Positions 52,066 to 60,688 of a stretch of DNA of 64,000 bases are shown here, piece after piece; the first letter of the stretch is position 1, and each line of letters begins with the position of its first letter. The translations under genes and the position numbers were made by a program. The notes beneath the pieces are model-generated. The model was given only the letters and a program-made list of their open reading frames with translations, was not told the origin of the DNA and ran no database searches. The stretch lies in contig JAFXTN010000008.1 in assembly GCA_017535785.1 (NCBI GenBank), forward strand, positions 124,001 to 188,000, read 5' to 3'. The DNA comes from Butyrivibrio sp. (lineage in GTDB: Bacteria; Bacillota; Clostridia; Lachnospirales; Lachnospiraceae).

Positions 52066-53490
52066 ATGCCTGATAAAAACACAAAGAAAATTTTTTACGG
52101 ACTGGTATTTTTGGCTTTTCTTTCCGTTACCGTTTTTTGCTTTTTAACACCGGCCATGTCCGATGATCTTTTTTACGGACATACCGTCATGGGAGCCAAT
52201 AACTTTTTTGATTTATTCGTACAAGAATATGAGCATTACATGACACACACAGGTAGGAGTGTGGCTCATATCATACTTAGGATCTTTTTGTATATCGGAT
52301 CAAAGGGGCTCTTTAACGTCGTTGCCGGAGTCGTGTTTACGATCCAGACACTCCTTATATATGCCAACATCGAAAACAGGAAAAAGTACGACATCAGAAT
52401 GTACTCTCTTGTGATCCTGTTTTTGTGGTTTTTTGATGCCACGATGAGCGATTCGGTATTTTGGGAGACGGGCGCATGCAACTATCTTTTCACTACAACG
52501 ATAATGCTTGCGTTTATAACAATTTACAGGAAAAAGCTACAGCTTGGAGTTAAGGAAAAACCGATCACCGCTGTAGGCATGTTCTTTTTGGGAATCATAT
52601 CCGGATGGTGCAATGAAAATACTTCGGGAGGAGTGATCCTCTTTCTTCTGATACTTCTCTATCTCAAATACAGAGAGAATAAGAACTTCAGCTTTGTAAG
52701 ACCATGGATGATCACAGGTCTTGTTGGATGTATCACAGGTCTGGGATTTCTTGTACTTGCGCCCGGTAATTCGAGCAGGGCTGAGAAGGCTGCCGAAAAC
52801 GAAGCTCATACCGGACTTGCAGCAATGGCAGCGAGATTCCTTAAGGTTACGATCAATATCGAAGACCATTATCTTATTCTTACTTTGATGTTTGCTGTGC
52901 TTTTGGTGGTCATCGCTTATATGATGGCTTCTAAGAGTAAGTTCCTTGAGATGACGGGATACATGAGACTTATGGGATTTATCGCCCTTGTGACGGTATA
53001 TGTGCTTGTTGCGGTCCCTCAATCGCCTCAGCTTAGATCCTTCTACGGTGCAAGTATCTTTTTGATGATAGCTGTACTCAATGGGATCGCAGTTTTAGCT
53101 AACACGGTCATGCTTGATAGCAGCGACACGATCCCTCAGGGATTAGTGAAGGCATTTATCACATCCTGCACTGTTGTCATGGGTATACTACTTTTATTCA
53201 CTTATATCAAGCAGGGCGCTAACCTTTCAAGGATCAAAAGAGAGTTTGATGAAAGAGATGCATATTTTGCAGAGTGCGCAGAGAGAGGCGAAGAAGACAT
53301 AACAGCGCCGCTTCTTAGACCCGGTTGGGAAAACAGATTTAGTAAGGCTTATGAATCGGATATCTCGGATGTTCCTTTTGACCCCGAGAATCCTAATGAT
53401 CCTGTGCGCTGGATCAATAAAGCCTATGAGGACTATTACGAGATCGATACAATAGACGGCGTACCAAGAGAAGGCTGGGATAAATATTGA
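52066..53490 (+). CDS. DUF6056-like polytopic membrane protein
   Basis: This 474-residue protein has about 11 helices. After the first helix comes PAMSDDLFYGH (~residues 28-38), an acidic outward motif, and later DSVFWETGACNYLFTT (~122-137), the most recognisable DUF6056 stretch. The topology resembles GT-C enzymes, with an acidic first loop; the function of the family is not established to my knowledge. The last ~70 residues are soluble and end in a Tyr/Asp-rich region. AAAAGGAG precedes the ATG. Confidence 0.6.
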   Translation: MPDKNTKKIFYGLVFLAFLSVTVFCFLTPAMSDDLFYGHTVMGANNFFDLFVQEYEHYMTHTGRSVAHIILRIFLYIGSKGLFNVVAGVVFTIQTLLIYANIENRKKYDIRMYSLVILFLWFFDATMSDSVFWETGACNYLFTTTIMLAFITIYRKKLQLGVKEKPITAVGMFFLGIISGWCNENTSGGVILFLLILLYLKYRENKNFSFVRPWMITGLVGCITGLGFLVLAPGNSSRAEKAAENEAHTGLAAMAARFLKVTINIEDHYLILTLMFAVLLVVIAYMMASKSKFLEMTGYMRLMGFIALVTVYVLVAVPQSPQLRSFYGASIFLMIAVLNGIAVLANTVMLDSSDTIPQGLVKAFITSCTVVMGILLLFTYIKQGANLSRIKREFDERDAYFAECAERGEEDITAPLLRPGWENRFSKAYESDISDVPFDPENPNDPVRWINKAYEDYYEIDTIDGVPREGWDKY

Positions 53491-54476
53491 CAGATAACAA
53501 CGAAAAGCTTGTGAGCATCATAATCCCTGTTTATCAGGCAAAAGACACACTGCGTGAGTGTGTCTTATCTTGTTTGGATCAAAAGAATATAGGTGACGGC
53601 GAGTTTGAAGTTATTTTGATAGATGACGGTTCTACGGACGGAAGCGATAAGGTCTGCGACGAACTGGTATCTGAATACGAGGGAAAGGTTATTGCCTGCC
53701 ATATAAAAAACGGCGGAGTCTCCAATGCAAGAAACCTCGGTATAGAGAAGGCATCGGGAAGATATATCGCATTTGTCGATGCGGATGACAAGGTTTCCGA
53801 GAACTACCTTGAGAACATGCTGAGAGTCCTGGATGATGCCACTGTTTTGGTCGATGAGATCGGAAAAGACATAGGAACCGGGAAGCTTAGCGGTTACCAG
53901 TACCTGGAGAACTATCTCATAACAGGAAACTCTCACGTCTGGGGAAAACTCTTTTTACGGAAAGTCATAACAGATGAGAACATAAGATTTAAGGACGGTC
54001 TCACGATCGGAGAGGATCTGCTATTCCTGATGGACATAGCCCTTTCTCAGGGAAAAGAGCATACGATAAGGCTTACGGATAAAGAAGATTACGTATACAC
54101 CGACAATGAGAACGGCGCGATGAAAACGGCGTTTAAAGAAAGCTTTTTGGACCAGTTAACCTGCTGGAAGCTTGCGGAAGAAAGGCTCATTAGCGCAGGC
54201 AAATTCGTTTCAAGATATGCTCATGTAAGCTTAGGCGTATCAATGGTGTTGACGGCGCTTCTTGTCGTCGGAAAAGTAGCGATGCTTGATGAAAAAGAGC
54301 GTGACAACGACCTAGCCAGACTTGCGGTTGAGGAGTCCAAGAAACAGATAAAACATGCACTTAAGACAAGGGGCGTATTTGCCGGACTTCCGATGGGACA
54401 TAAACTAAAGGTAATGATATTCAGGCTTAGCCCGGCACTGTATCTTAAAATATACGGAAAGTATAAGAATGGATAA
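53487..54476 (+). CDS. Glycosyltransferase family 2
   Basis: This 329-residue GT-A transferase has SIIIPVYQAKDTL (~9-21), ILIDDGSTDGSD (~43-54) and AFVDADDKVSENY (~93-105). The start is TTG at 53487, which overlaps the preceding stop as TTGA; no ATG fits before the first strand. The preceding gene ends with a possible AGAAGG/GGGA site. Sugar specificity cannot be inferred. Confidence 0.88.
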   Translation: MTDNNEKLVSIIIPVYQAKDTLRECVLSCLDQKNIGDGEFEVILIDDGSTDGSDKVCDELVSEYEGKVIACHIKNGGVSNARNLGIEKASGRYIAFVDADDKVSENYLENMLRVLDDATVLVDEIGKDIGTGKLSGYQYLENYLITGNSHVWGKLFLRKVITDENIRFKDGLTIGEDLLFLMDIALSQGKEHTIRLTDKEDYVYTDNENGAMKTAFKESFLDQLTCWKLAEERLISAGKFVSRYAHVSLGVSMVLTALLVVGKVAMLDEKERDNDLARLAVEESKKQIKHALKTRGVFAGLPMGHKLKVMIFRLSPALYLKIYGKYKNG

Positions 54477-54479
54477 ATT

Positions 54480-55664
54480 ATGGATATGAATTTAAACAGA
54501 CCTATAATTTTATACATGCACGCAGGAAGCGGAAACCACGGCTGCGAAGCGATCGCGAACACAACAGTTAAGATGATCGAGGAAAAGAGAAGGCAGGCAG
54601 GCGTTTCTACAAAGCTCCCTGTTTTTATCGTGACCAATTCCGCTGAGGAAGACAGAAAGTATTCCCTTGGAAAGCTTGAGAAAAAGGGGATCTGTACGAT
54701 CGTGGAAGAGAATCATATCGACAGACACTTTTTTGACCATGTCTATTATTACATTTACAGAAAGCTCTCGGGTGATGAGGAGTCTTTTTTAAGATACAGA
54801 TTTAAAGACGCCGGGATCGCATTTAACGAGGCTTTGGAGAGATGTGCAGGAGAGTGGGATGAAACCCGCAGACCGCTTGCGATCTCTATAGGAGGCGACA
54901 ATTACTGTTACCCCGAGATGCTCTCAGACCTTATCCTTGCTCACAATGTCTTTATCGACAAAGGCTTTAAGACCGTGCTCTGGGGCTGCTCTATAGAGCC
55001 GGAGTCACTTAAGGATAAGAACCTTTTGGATGATATGAAGGCTTTCGATGCGATCTACGCAAGAGAGTCGATCACTTATAATGCACTTAAGGAAGCGGGT
55101 ATTGAGGAAGAAATCCTTTTTCTTGAAGAGGACCCCGCATTTAAGCTTGATACCAAAGAGCCCAAGGAAAAAGAGGGCTTCATTCCCGGAAAGACCATCG
55201 GAATAAACTTAAGTCCTATGGTTCAGGATAGGGAGAGCACACCCGGCATAACAATGAAGAACTATACGAATTTCATTGACCATGTGCTCAAAAACACAGA
55301 TTTGAACATCGCACTTATCCCGCATGTTGTCTGGGCTTCCAACGACGACAGGAAGCCGCTTTCGGAGCTCTTTTCCCTGTACAAGGATACGGGCAGAGTT
55401 GTGATGATCGACGATTGTTCCGCAGAGGAGCTTAAGGGCTACATTTCCAAGTGCTGCTTCTTTATAGGGGCGAGAACGCACAGCACGATCGCGGCGTACA
55501 GCAGTAAGGTTCCGACGCTTGTAATCGGCTATTCCGTTAAGAGCAGGGGCATTGCGACAGATCTTTTCGGCACGTACGAAAACTACGTTATTCCTGTGCA
55601 GGAGCTGAAAGAGGAAGATTCGCTCATTAAGGCTTATGAATCATTGAAAGAGAGAATGTCATGA
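54480..55664 (+). CDS. Polysaccharide pyruvyl transferase family protein
   Basis: This 394-residue protein would add a pyruvate ketal from phosphoenolpyruvate to a sugar. It opens with ILYMHAGSGNHGCEAIA (~residues 9-25), the family start, then SIGGDNYCYP (~137-146) and the late GARTHSTIAAYSSKVPTLV (~329-347), with the His-containing motif of CsaB and related enzymes. The pyruvyl group adds negative charge to surface polymers. It starts 4 bases after the GT2 stop and overlaps the following GT11 gene by 4 bases. Confidence 0.88.
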   Translation: MDMNLNRPIILYMHAGSGNHGCEAIANTTVKMIEEKRRQAGVSTKLPVFIVTNSAEEDRKYSLGKLEKKGICTIVEENHIDRHFFDHVYYYIYRKLSGDEESFLRYRFKDAGIAFNEALERCAGEWDETRRPLAISIGGDNYCYPEMLSDLILAHNVFIDKGFKTVLWGCSIEPESLKDKNLLDDMKAFDAIYARESITYNALKEAGIEEEILFLEEDPAFKLDTKEPKEKEGFIPGKTIGINLSPMVQDRESTPGITMKNYTNFIDHVLKNTDLNIALIPHVVWASNDDRKPLSELFSLYKDTGRVVMIDDCSAEELKGYISKCCFFIGARTHSTIAAYSSKVPTLVIGYSVKSRGIATDLFGTYENYVIPVQELKEEDSLIKAYESLKERMS

Positions 55665-56590
55665 TAATCATTCAGATCGCGGGCGGTCTGGGCAACCAGA
55701 TGCAGCAGTATTCTTTATACAGAAAGCTTGTTGAGATGGGCAAGGAGGTTAAGCTTGACCTGTCTTGGTTTGCCGAGGACATTCAGAAGAACATGCTTGC
55801 AAAAAGAGAATTCGAGCTCTCTTTATTTGAATGTCTCCCGTATGAGATCTGCACGGATGAAGAGAGAGACAGATTTTTAAAGCAAGGTTTTTTGTCCAAG
55901 GTCATAGGAAAGATTTTCAAGAAGCTTGGAATATGGGAGTCATCCAATCCCAAGGTTTTTGAAGAGAGCAGGATGTACCACGATGAGGTCTTTGACTTTG
56001 ACGATAAGTACATCACCGGCTATTTTGCTTGCCAGAAATACTACGGCGATATAATGCCTTCGCTTAGAAAACTCTTTGTTTTTCCTAAGAGTGAAAATGC
56101 GGAGCTTGAAAAGAAAAACAGCGAGCTTGCGGCTAAGATGGATAAAGAAAATTCAGTTAGCGTCCATATAAGGCGCGGCGATTATCTTGATCCGTCCAAT
56201 TTTGCAATCCTTGGAAATATCGCAACAGATGAGTATTACAAGGGCGCGATGGAATATTTTGAAAAGAAATATCCTGACGTTCATTTCTATATTTTTACAA
56301 GTGACCATGAGTACGCAAGGGAGCACTACAGCGATGAGAGCAAGTATACGCTGGTAGACTGGAACACAGGTAAGGACAGCATGTACGATCTTATGCTGAT
56401 GAGTCACTGCAAGGGCAATATCTGCGCCAATTCAACCTTCAGCTTCTGGGGCGCAAGGCTCAATGACAGGCCGGACCACGAGGTGATCCGCACATTTAAG
56501 ATGAGAAACAACCAGCCGGTTACACCGGAGATCATGCATGATTACTGGAAAGACTGGATACTGATGGACAACAAAGGAAACATAGTTTAA
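55661..56590 (+). CDS. GT11 alpha-1,2-fucosyltransferase-like enzyme (second copy)
   Basis: This 309-residue enzyme has the GT11 opening IIQIAGGLGNQMQQYSLY (residues 3-20), VSVHIRRGDYLDP (~166-178) with the HxRRxD motif, and NSTFSFWGARL (~255-265). It differs from the copy at 44287 mainly in the region between the first two motifs, so they may build different linkages or acceptors. It starts within the stop of the pyruvyltransferase gene (ATGA) and ends on the start of the flippase (TAATG). Confidence 0.9.
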   Translation: MIIIQIAGGLGNQMQQYSLYRKLVEMGKEVKLDLSWFAEDIQKNMLAKREFELSLFECLPYEICTDEERDRFLKQGFLSKVIGKIFKKLGIWESSNPKVFEESRMYHDEVFDFDDKYITGYFACQKYYGDIMPSLRKLFVFPKSENAELEKKNSELAAKMDKENSVSVHIRRGDYLDPSNFAILGNIATDEYYKGAMEYFEKKYPDVHFYIFTSDHEYAREHYSDESKYTLVDWNTGKDSMYDLMLMSHCKGNICANSTFSFWGARLNDRPDHEVIRTFKMRNNQPVTPEIMHDYWKDWILMDNKGNIV

Positions 56591-58158
56591 TGGGAAGAGT
56601 TCAGGCAGCCAAGAAGAATATAATGTTCGGAACCGTGGGGAAGATCGCGACACTGGTCTTACCCTTTATTCTGCGCACGCTTTTTATCGTGGATATGGAC
56701 AAGTTTCTTGGCATAAACAGTCTATATACCGAGATCCTCTCCTTCCTTAATATGGCGGAGCTCGGCATCGGAACGGCGATCAATTTCAGCCTTTACGGAC
56801 CGGTTGCAAGGGGAGAAAAAGAAAAGATCAAGTCCTATATGCAGCTTTATAAGAAGGCGTATTATTACATAGCGCTTGTCGTTACTGTTATGGGACTTGC
56901 GCTGGTTCCCTTCCTTGATAGGATCGTCAATCAGCCTGCAGATATGCAGATCGCCCATAGAGATATAATTCTCTTTTATCTGATCTTTCTCTTTAACACG
57001 GTGAGCTCCTATTTTGTAGCATACAAATACAGCCTCGCCAATGCAGAGCAAAAGAACTATATCCAGGAGAATGCATATAACGGCACAAAGATAATCTCTG
57101 TAATATTCCAGATCATTGTAGTTGCGCTCACAAAGAGCTTTTATTTCTTCCTTATCACGGATGCGGTAATCCAGCTCATACAGAAGATCTTTATTTCCAT
57201 ATATCTGGATAAAAAATATCCTCTTTTAAAAGAAAAGAATGTTGAGAAGCTCAGTAAGGAAGAGGAAGATACCATATGGACCAAGACCAAGGCCCTTATC
57301 TTACATAAGGTCGGGGATGTCTTCAGACTTCAGACGGATGCGATCATCATTTCCAAGATACTTGGAACGGACAAGGTTGGTTATGTCAGCATGTACACCA
57401 TGATCGTAGTGTCTGTTTCGGGCGTTGTGGATACGCTGTTTAGTTCGCTCACCACAAGCTTTGGTAATCTTATAGCTACTGAAAGCAGTAAAAAGCAGTA
57501 TAGCATGTTCAAGATATACAGATTTGTGGCTTCTTGGATCTACGGTTTTGCAGGTGTCGGATTTATGCTTTTGTTGACACCGCTTGTTGAGATATGGACC
57601 AAGAATGCAAAGGGCAGTACATGGAATCCGGCTTGGCTGTTGGCTCCGATCGCTGTTTTCCTATATATCACGGATTTTTATTTTAAGGGTGAGAGAAAGG
57701 TCCTTGTTAATTTCAAGACCGCAGCAGGTGTGTTTGAACAGGACAAGTACCTTGCGCTTATTCAGGGTATCGTCAATCTTATCCTGTCCATCTGGCTTGC
57801 AATAGCTTGGCGCGATATCCCGACTATCTCAGGTATCGCCGGTGTCTATGTAGGAACGGTGGTATCGGGCCTTATCGCCAATATCACAAAGCCGATAATC
57901 ATCTACAAGGCTTGCTTTAATAAGAGTGCATGGAGTTATTTCGCTGACTCTTTTAAATATCTTGCATCTTTGATCGCTGTCATGGCTGCATGTTATGCTA
58001 TTCAGAGACGCGTTATGCCCGTTACGAATATCCCGGGATTTATCGCGATGGTAGTTATCATCACGGTTTTATTTAATGGAGTATATCTGCTCCTGTACGG
58101 AAGGACAGAGGAGTTTAAGTATCTCGTAAGTAAGATAAAGAATAGAAAGACACCGTAA
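56590..58158 (+). CDS. wzx: Wzx-type oligosaccharide flippase (MOP superfamily)
   Basis: This 522-residue protein has about 13-14 helices. The opening (GKIATLVLPFILRTLFI, then GINSLYTEILSFLNMAELGIG) is the characteristic Wzx start. It would move undecaprenyl-diphosphate repeat units across the membrane for the Wzy-like polymerase encoded at 50864. The TAATG overlap with the GT11 gene supports coupling. Two PglK-type ABC exporters in the same locus perform a similar job, so more than one glycan is likely. Confidence 0.9.
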   Translation: MGRVQAAKKNIMFGTVGKIATLVLPFILRTLFIVDMDKFLGINSLYTEILSFLNMAELGIGTAINFSLYGPVARGEKEKIKSYMQLYKKAYYYIALVVTVMGLALVPFLDRIVNQPADMQIAHRDIILFYLIFLFNTVSSYFVAYKYSLANAEQKNYIQENAYNGTKIISVIFQIIVVALTKSFYFFLITDAVIQLIQKIFISIYLDKKYPLLKEKNVEKLSKEEEDTIWTKTKALILHKVGDVFRLQTDAIIISKILGTDKVGYVSMYTMIVVSVSGVVDTLFSSLTTSFGNLIATESSKKQYSMFKIYRFVASWIYGFAGVGFMLLLTPLVEIWTKNAKGSTWNPAWLLAPIAVFLYITDFYFKGERKVLVNFKTAAGVFEQDKYLALIQGIVNLILSIWLAIAWRDIPTISGIAGVYVGTVVSGLIANITKPIIIYKACFNKSAWSYFADSFKYLASLIAVMAACYAIQRRVMPVTNIPGFIAMVVIITVLFNGVYLLLYGRTEEFKYLVSKIKNRKTP

Positions 58159-58168
58159 ATTTGTGACT

Positions 58169-58175
58169 GAGGAGG
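58169..58175 (+). promoter_or_regulatory. Ribosome site GAGGAGG that decides the hydrolase start
   Basis: GAGGAGG ends 8 bases before the ATG at 58184. An in-frame GTG at 58163 lies upstream of this site and is not supported. Confidence 0.75.
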
Positions 58176-58183
58176 CTAGTTGG

Positions 58184-59386
58184 ATGGATAATACTGCATA
58201 TTTCGAAGTCGTAAAAGTGACTGTGAATCAGCTTGAAAATATCATGAACGTCAGCCTTGCGGACAGGGCAAAAGATACGGTGAAAAAGGCGCTCGGAAGA
58301 AGCGTTCGCACAAAAGATCCGCTGTTTTGGCCCGCAGGAATGCTGATGCTTGGCCTCGTGAGCTCACTTGAGTATCTTGACGCGATAGGCGATGACGAAG
58401 CGCGCGTTCTTAGAAAAAGGGCTGAATCAGCTATCGGTAAGCACCTCGATCTCTGGCTTTCAAAGTATGGCGGAAAGATCGACTATGTCGACGACGCGCT
58501 TTCAGGCTTTTGTTTTATCAAGATGTATGAGAGAACCCGCAACACCAAGTACAAGGATGCTGCGGATAAGATAGCAGAGTTTATTGCAGGCTATCCAAAG
58601 GATGATGCCGGCAGTGTCATATACAACGCTTCCCGTGGAAATAAGAATATCTTTGCCGACGGAGCCGGACAGGTAGCGATGTTTGCTGCGGAGTATGAGA
58701 AAGTATTTGGAAAAGAAGCTGCTTCAAGTACCGGAGTAGAGGGTAGGCACAAGGTCGGACAGAAAAAGCGGGCTGAAGCCATGAAAGCGGTAAGGAACAG
58801 CCTTCTTAAGAATTATCATGACTTTGGAAGAGATCCAAAGAGCGGACTTATCTATCATGCTTATGAATTACAGGGAAACGTAGCTGAGAAGAAAGGTCTC
58901 ATGTGCTGGGGAAGAGCTTTCGGATGGCTTATCATGGGAGCTGCGAACTCCGCAGAGTTAAGCGCGGATGTTGAAAGCACAGCGACAGACTCAGAGCAGA
59001 ATTCTTTTGATACGGCGAAATGGTTCAAGGAACTTGCCTTGGCGGCTATAGACAATCAGCGCGAAGACGGCGGATGGAGCTGGCAGCTTCAGGCTGTTGA
59101 CGGACATATCGATACTTCTGCGACAGGAATGATCGCATATGCACTAACATGCGGATCAAAGAGCAATATCTTTTCCGCAGAAGAACAATTTAAAATAAAA
59201 GAAGCAGTACAAAAGGCTTCAGAATGTATGAAAGGTCACATCGATGGTGGCGCTGTTCTGGATGCGCTCAGCTCTTGTGATGATTTTGGAGTTCACTATC
59301 AGACTTACGGAAATTATCCTTGGGGACAGGGCGCAGTTCTCGCGGCCCTGTCGTCTTCCGGATCTATATTCATTCAGCAGCCTTAA
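58184..59386 (+). CDS. GH88/GH105-family unsaturated-uronyl hydrolase-like protein
   Basis: This 400-residue alpha-barrel protein has no signal peptide and is expected in the cytoplasm. Family features are KIDYVDDALSGF (~residues 98-109, with the conserved Asp pair), MCWGRAFGWLIMG (~241-253), DGGWSWQLQ and DTSATGMIAYAL (~310-321). Characterised members hydrate and release unsaturated uronic acids from oligosaccharides cut by lyases. Its place at the end of a biosynthetic array is unusual; it may recycle or edit the uronate-containing product, or serve pectin use. The stop shares TTAA with the stop of the convergent protease gene. Confidence 0.8.
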   Translation: MDNTAYFEVVKVTVNQLENIMNVSLADRAKDTVKKALGRSVRTKDPLFWPAGMLMLGLVSSLEYLDAIGDDEARVLRKRAESAIGKHLDLWLSKYGGKIDYVDDALSGFCFIKMYERTRNTKYKDAADKIAEFIAGYPKDDAGSVIYNASRGNKNIFADGAGQVAMFAAEYEKVFGKEAASSTGVEGRHKVGQKKRAEAMKAVRNSLLKNYHDFGRDPKSGLIYHAYELQGNVAEKKGLMCWGRAFGWLIMGAANSAELSADVESTATDSEQNSFDTAKWFKELALAAIDNQREDGGWSWQLQAVDGHIDTSATGMIAYALTCGSKSNIFSAEEQFKIKEAVQKASECMKGHIDGGAVLDALSSCDDFGVHYQTYGNYPWGQGAVLAALSSSGSIFIQQP

Positions 59387-60183
59387 GCGGCCATTTCTTC
59401 TCTTTCTTCTGCTTCAATGATAGGTTTGAGCTTGCTGTCTCTTATAAGGAATAATCCAAGTGCAAAAGCTGCAACAGTAAGAATTATTGATTTAACAACG
59501 ATTCCTTCTCCAAGCCATGCTTTGATCATGTCACCTTTTTGAGTGGCAACATCCATTTTTGCAAATAAAATAGGATAGATCATAACAGCAAAGTCAAACA
59601 GGAAATGCAGTACCATGTTGCCCCACAGATTTCCGGTCCTGATATACAGCGCGCCCAAGAAGAATCCGACACCTATCGCATAGATTGTCTGTGAATATAT
59701 AGCTTCAGGATCGTTTCCGGACATAAGATTAGTTAAATGGTACAATCCAAAGAATATGGAAGATATGGCTGTGGCAGCAATATAAGAAGCTTTAGTATTC
59801 CCAAAACCTTTTCTGAGGAATGTATTAAAAAAACCTCTTGTGAGAAGCTCTTCCTGCATTCCCGCTGTAATAAATAAAAATATGATGAACAGTATCAATG
59901 TCTTACTGTCTATGGCTGAAGAGCCAAATTCATGGATTCCCTTGTAGATACTGTTGATCATATAATAAGCAGTAGCAATAGTCATCACACCGCCAACGAC
60001 AAAAGTTGCAAAAAAACTCTTAAATGAAAAAGCAAAGATCTTTATTTGTCCGAATGCGAAAATAGGAATTGTGAGTATGATTATCTGTATTATCGCTCCA
60101 ACCAAATTAGGAATAAAAAGAACAGGTATCATGGAGAGTAGTAAGGTTACTATGGCAACCAAAATAAATTTGTAGTTTTTCAT
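59383..60183 (-). CDS. CPBP-family intramembrane metalloprotease (CAAX protease/Rce1-like)
   Basis: This 266-residue protein has about eight helices. The catalytic EE pair is at 111-112 in QEELLTRGF with Arg116, then His149 in FGLYHLTNL, and His193/Asp197 in VLHFLFDF, which are the four conserved motifs of the CPBP family. In bacteria such proteins are linked to bacteriocin self-immunity, signalling and envelope stress. The start is supported by GGGAG 7 bases upstream and a good promoter at 60238-60266. The 3' end meets the GH88/GH105 gene with a 4-base overlap. Confidence 0.9.
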   Translation of the reverse strand: MKNYKFILVAIVTLLLSMIPVLFIPNLVGAIIQIIILTIPIFAFGQIKIFAFSFKSFFATFVVGGVMTIATAYYMINSIYKGIHEFGSSAIDSKTLILFIIFLFITAGMQEELLTRGFFNTFLRKGFGNTKASYIAATAISSIFFGLYHLTNLMSGNDPEAIYSQTIYAIGVGFFLGALYIRTGNLWGNMVLHFLFDFAVMIYPILFAKMDVATQKGDMIKAWLGEGIVVKSIILTVAAFALGLFLIRDSKLKPIIEAEEREEMAA

Positions 60184-60203
60184 ATAAAACTCCCTTTCGA
60201 TTT

Positions 60204-60250
60204 TACTATTACAGTCGTACTATGTCTGTCGCGATATAATATACTATTAC
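60204..60250. repeat. Direct repeat TACTATTAC around the protease transcription start
   Basis: TACTATTAC occurs at 60204-60212 and 60242-60250, 38 bases apart. One copy overlaps the -10 of the protease promoter and the other lies in the leader. Between them is an imperfect palindrome (ACAG...CTGT, 60211-60229). Together they could be binding sites of a repressor. Confidence 0.35.
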
Positions 60251-60266
60251 CACAAAAGCACGTCAA
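60238..60266 (-). promoter_or_regulatory. Promoter of the CPBP protease gene
   Basis: Read on the minus strand, TTGACG (60266-60261) and TATATT (60243-60238) are separated by exactly 17 bases. The leader would be about 48 nt, ending in a GGGAG ribosome site. It is one of the better promoters in the window. Confidence 0.7.
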
Positions 60267-60280
60267 TGCCTTTTTAGAAT

Positions 60281-60325
60281 GTTTCCAAAATAGAAAAATC
60301 CCGTGGAAATTACTTTCCACGGGAT
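60281..60325 (-). terminator. Strong rho-independent terminator after the small minus-strand gene
   Basis: A perfect 12-base stem (ATCCCGTGGAAA at 60298-60309 with its complement at 60314-60325) has a 4-base loop TTAC. On the minus strand it is followed by a T-rich run (TTTTTCTATTTT). It ends transcription of the gene at 60344-60601 and separates it from the protease promoter. Confidence 0.9.
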
Positions 60326-60343
60326 ATATGTTTCTCTATGATA

Positions 60344-60601
60344 TTATCTGACAACAGCCCATGTGATTCCGTACATCTGCTCCATGAGCTTTCTGAGTTC
60401 GTCTTTCATCTTATCGCAGGCGCTTGCTTCATCAACGAAGTCGATCTCGCCGATCCTATCCTTGTTATCCTGGAAGAATACTGCCCAGCCGTTCTTGGTC
60501 TTATCAAGACAGATCCTGTTCTTGTGATGACCGCCTACTTTGTATAATTTAGAAGGAACCAAGTGCTCCTTTAAAAATCTTTTAAGTTCTTTGGTATTCA
60601 T
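60344..60601 (-). CDS. Small protein of unknown function, weakly Imm59-like
   Basis: The 85-residue protein starts at ATG 60601, fixed by GGGAGG 6 bases upstream; a longer frame to 60628 has no site. It is charged and begins with a helix (NTKELKRFLKEHLVP). Then come RICLDKTKNGWAVFFQDN and FVDEASACDKMKDEL. The order of a CL motif, a W-x-V-x-x-x strand and an E-x-A-C helix recalls small immunity proteins of the Imm59 kind, but this is a weak impression. No toxin gene is adjacent. It has its own promoter candidate and a strong terminator, so it is a single-gene unit. Confidence 0.7.
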   Translation of the reverse strand: MNTKELKRFLKEHLVPSKLYKVGGHHKNRICLDKTKNGWAVFFQDNKDRIGEIDFVDEASACDKMKDELRKLMEQMYGITWAVVR

Positions 60602-60607
60602 AATTCG

Positions 60608-60613
60608 CCTCCC
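60608..60613 (-). promoter_or_regulatory. Ribosome site GGGAGG of the small minus-strand gene
   Basis: On the minus strand GGGAGG ends 6 bases before the ATG at 60601 and selects it over the upstream in-frame ATG at 60628. Confidence 0.75.
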
Positions 60614-60631
60614 ACATGTATAAGACACACG

Positions 60632-60652
60632 ATGTAGTTTTTAATACTACAT
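60632..60652 (-). promoter_or_regulatory. Leader hairpin of the small minus-strand gene
   Basis: ATGTAGT (60632-60638) pairs with ACTACAT (60646-60652) in a 7-base stem. It lies between the predicted promoter (60655-60683) and the ribosome site. No T-run follows on either strand, so it is not a standard terminator of the large gene upstream. Confidence 0.35.
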
Positions 60653-60654
60653 GT

Positions 60655-60683
60655 AATATATCATATAACTATGTGAGGCGCAA
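60655..60683 (-). promoter_or_regulatory. Candidate promoter of the small minus-strand gene
   Basis: On the minus strand TTGCGC (60683-60678) and TATATT (60660-60655) are 17 bases apart. The -35 matches the consensus at only 4 of 6 positions. It starts just after the stop of the DUF4353-like gene. Confidence 0.4.
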
Positions 60684-60688
60684 TACCC

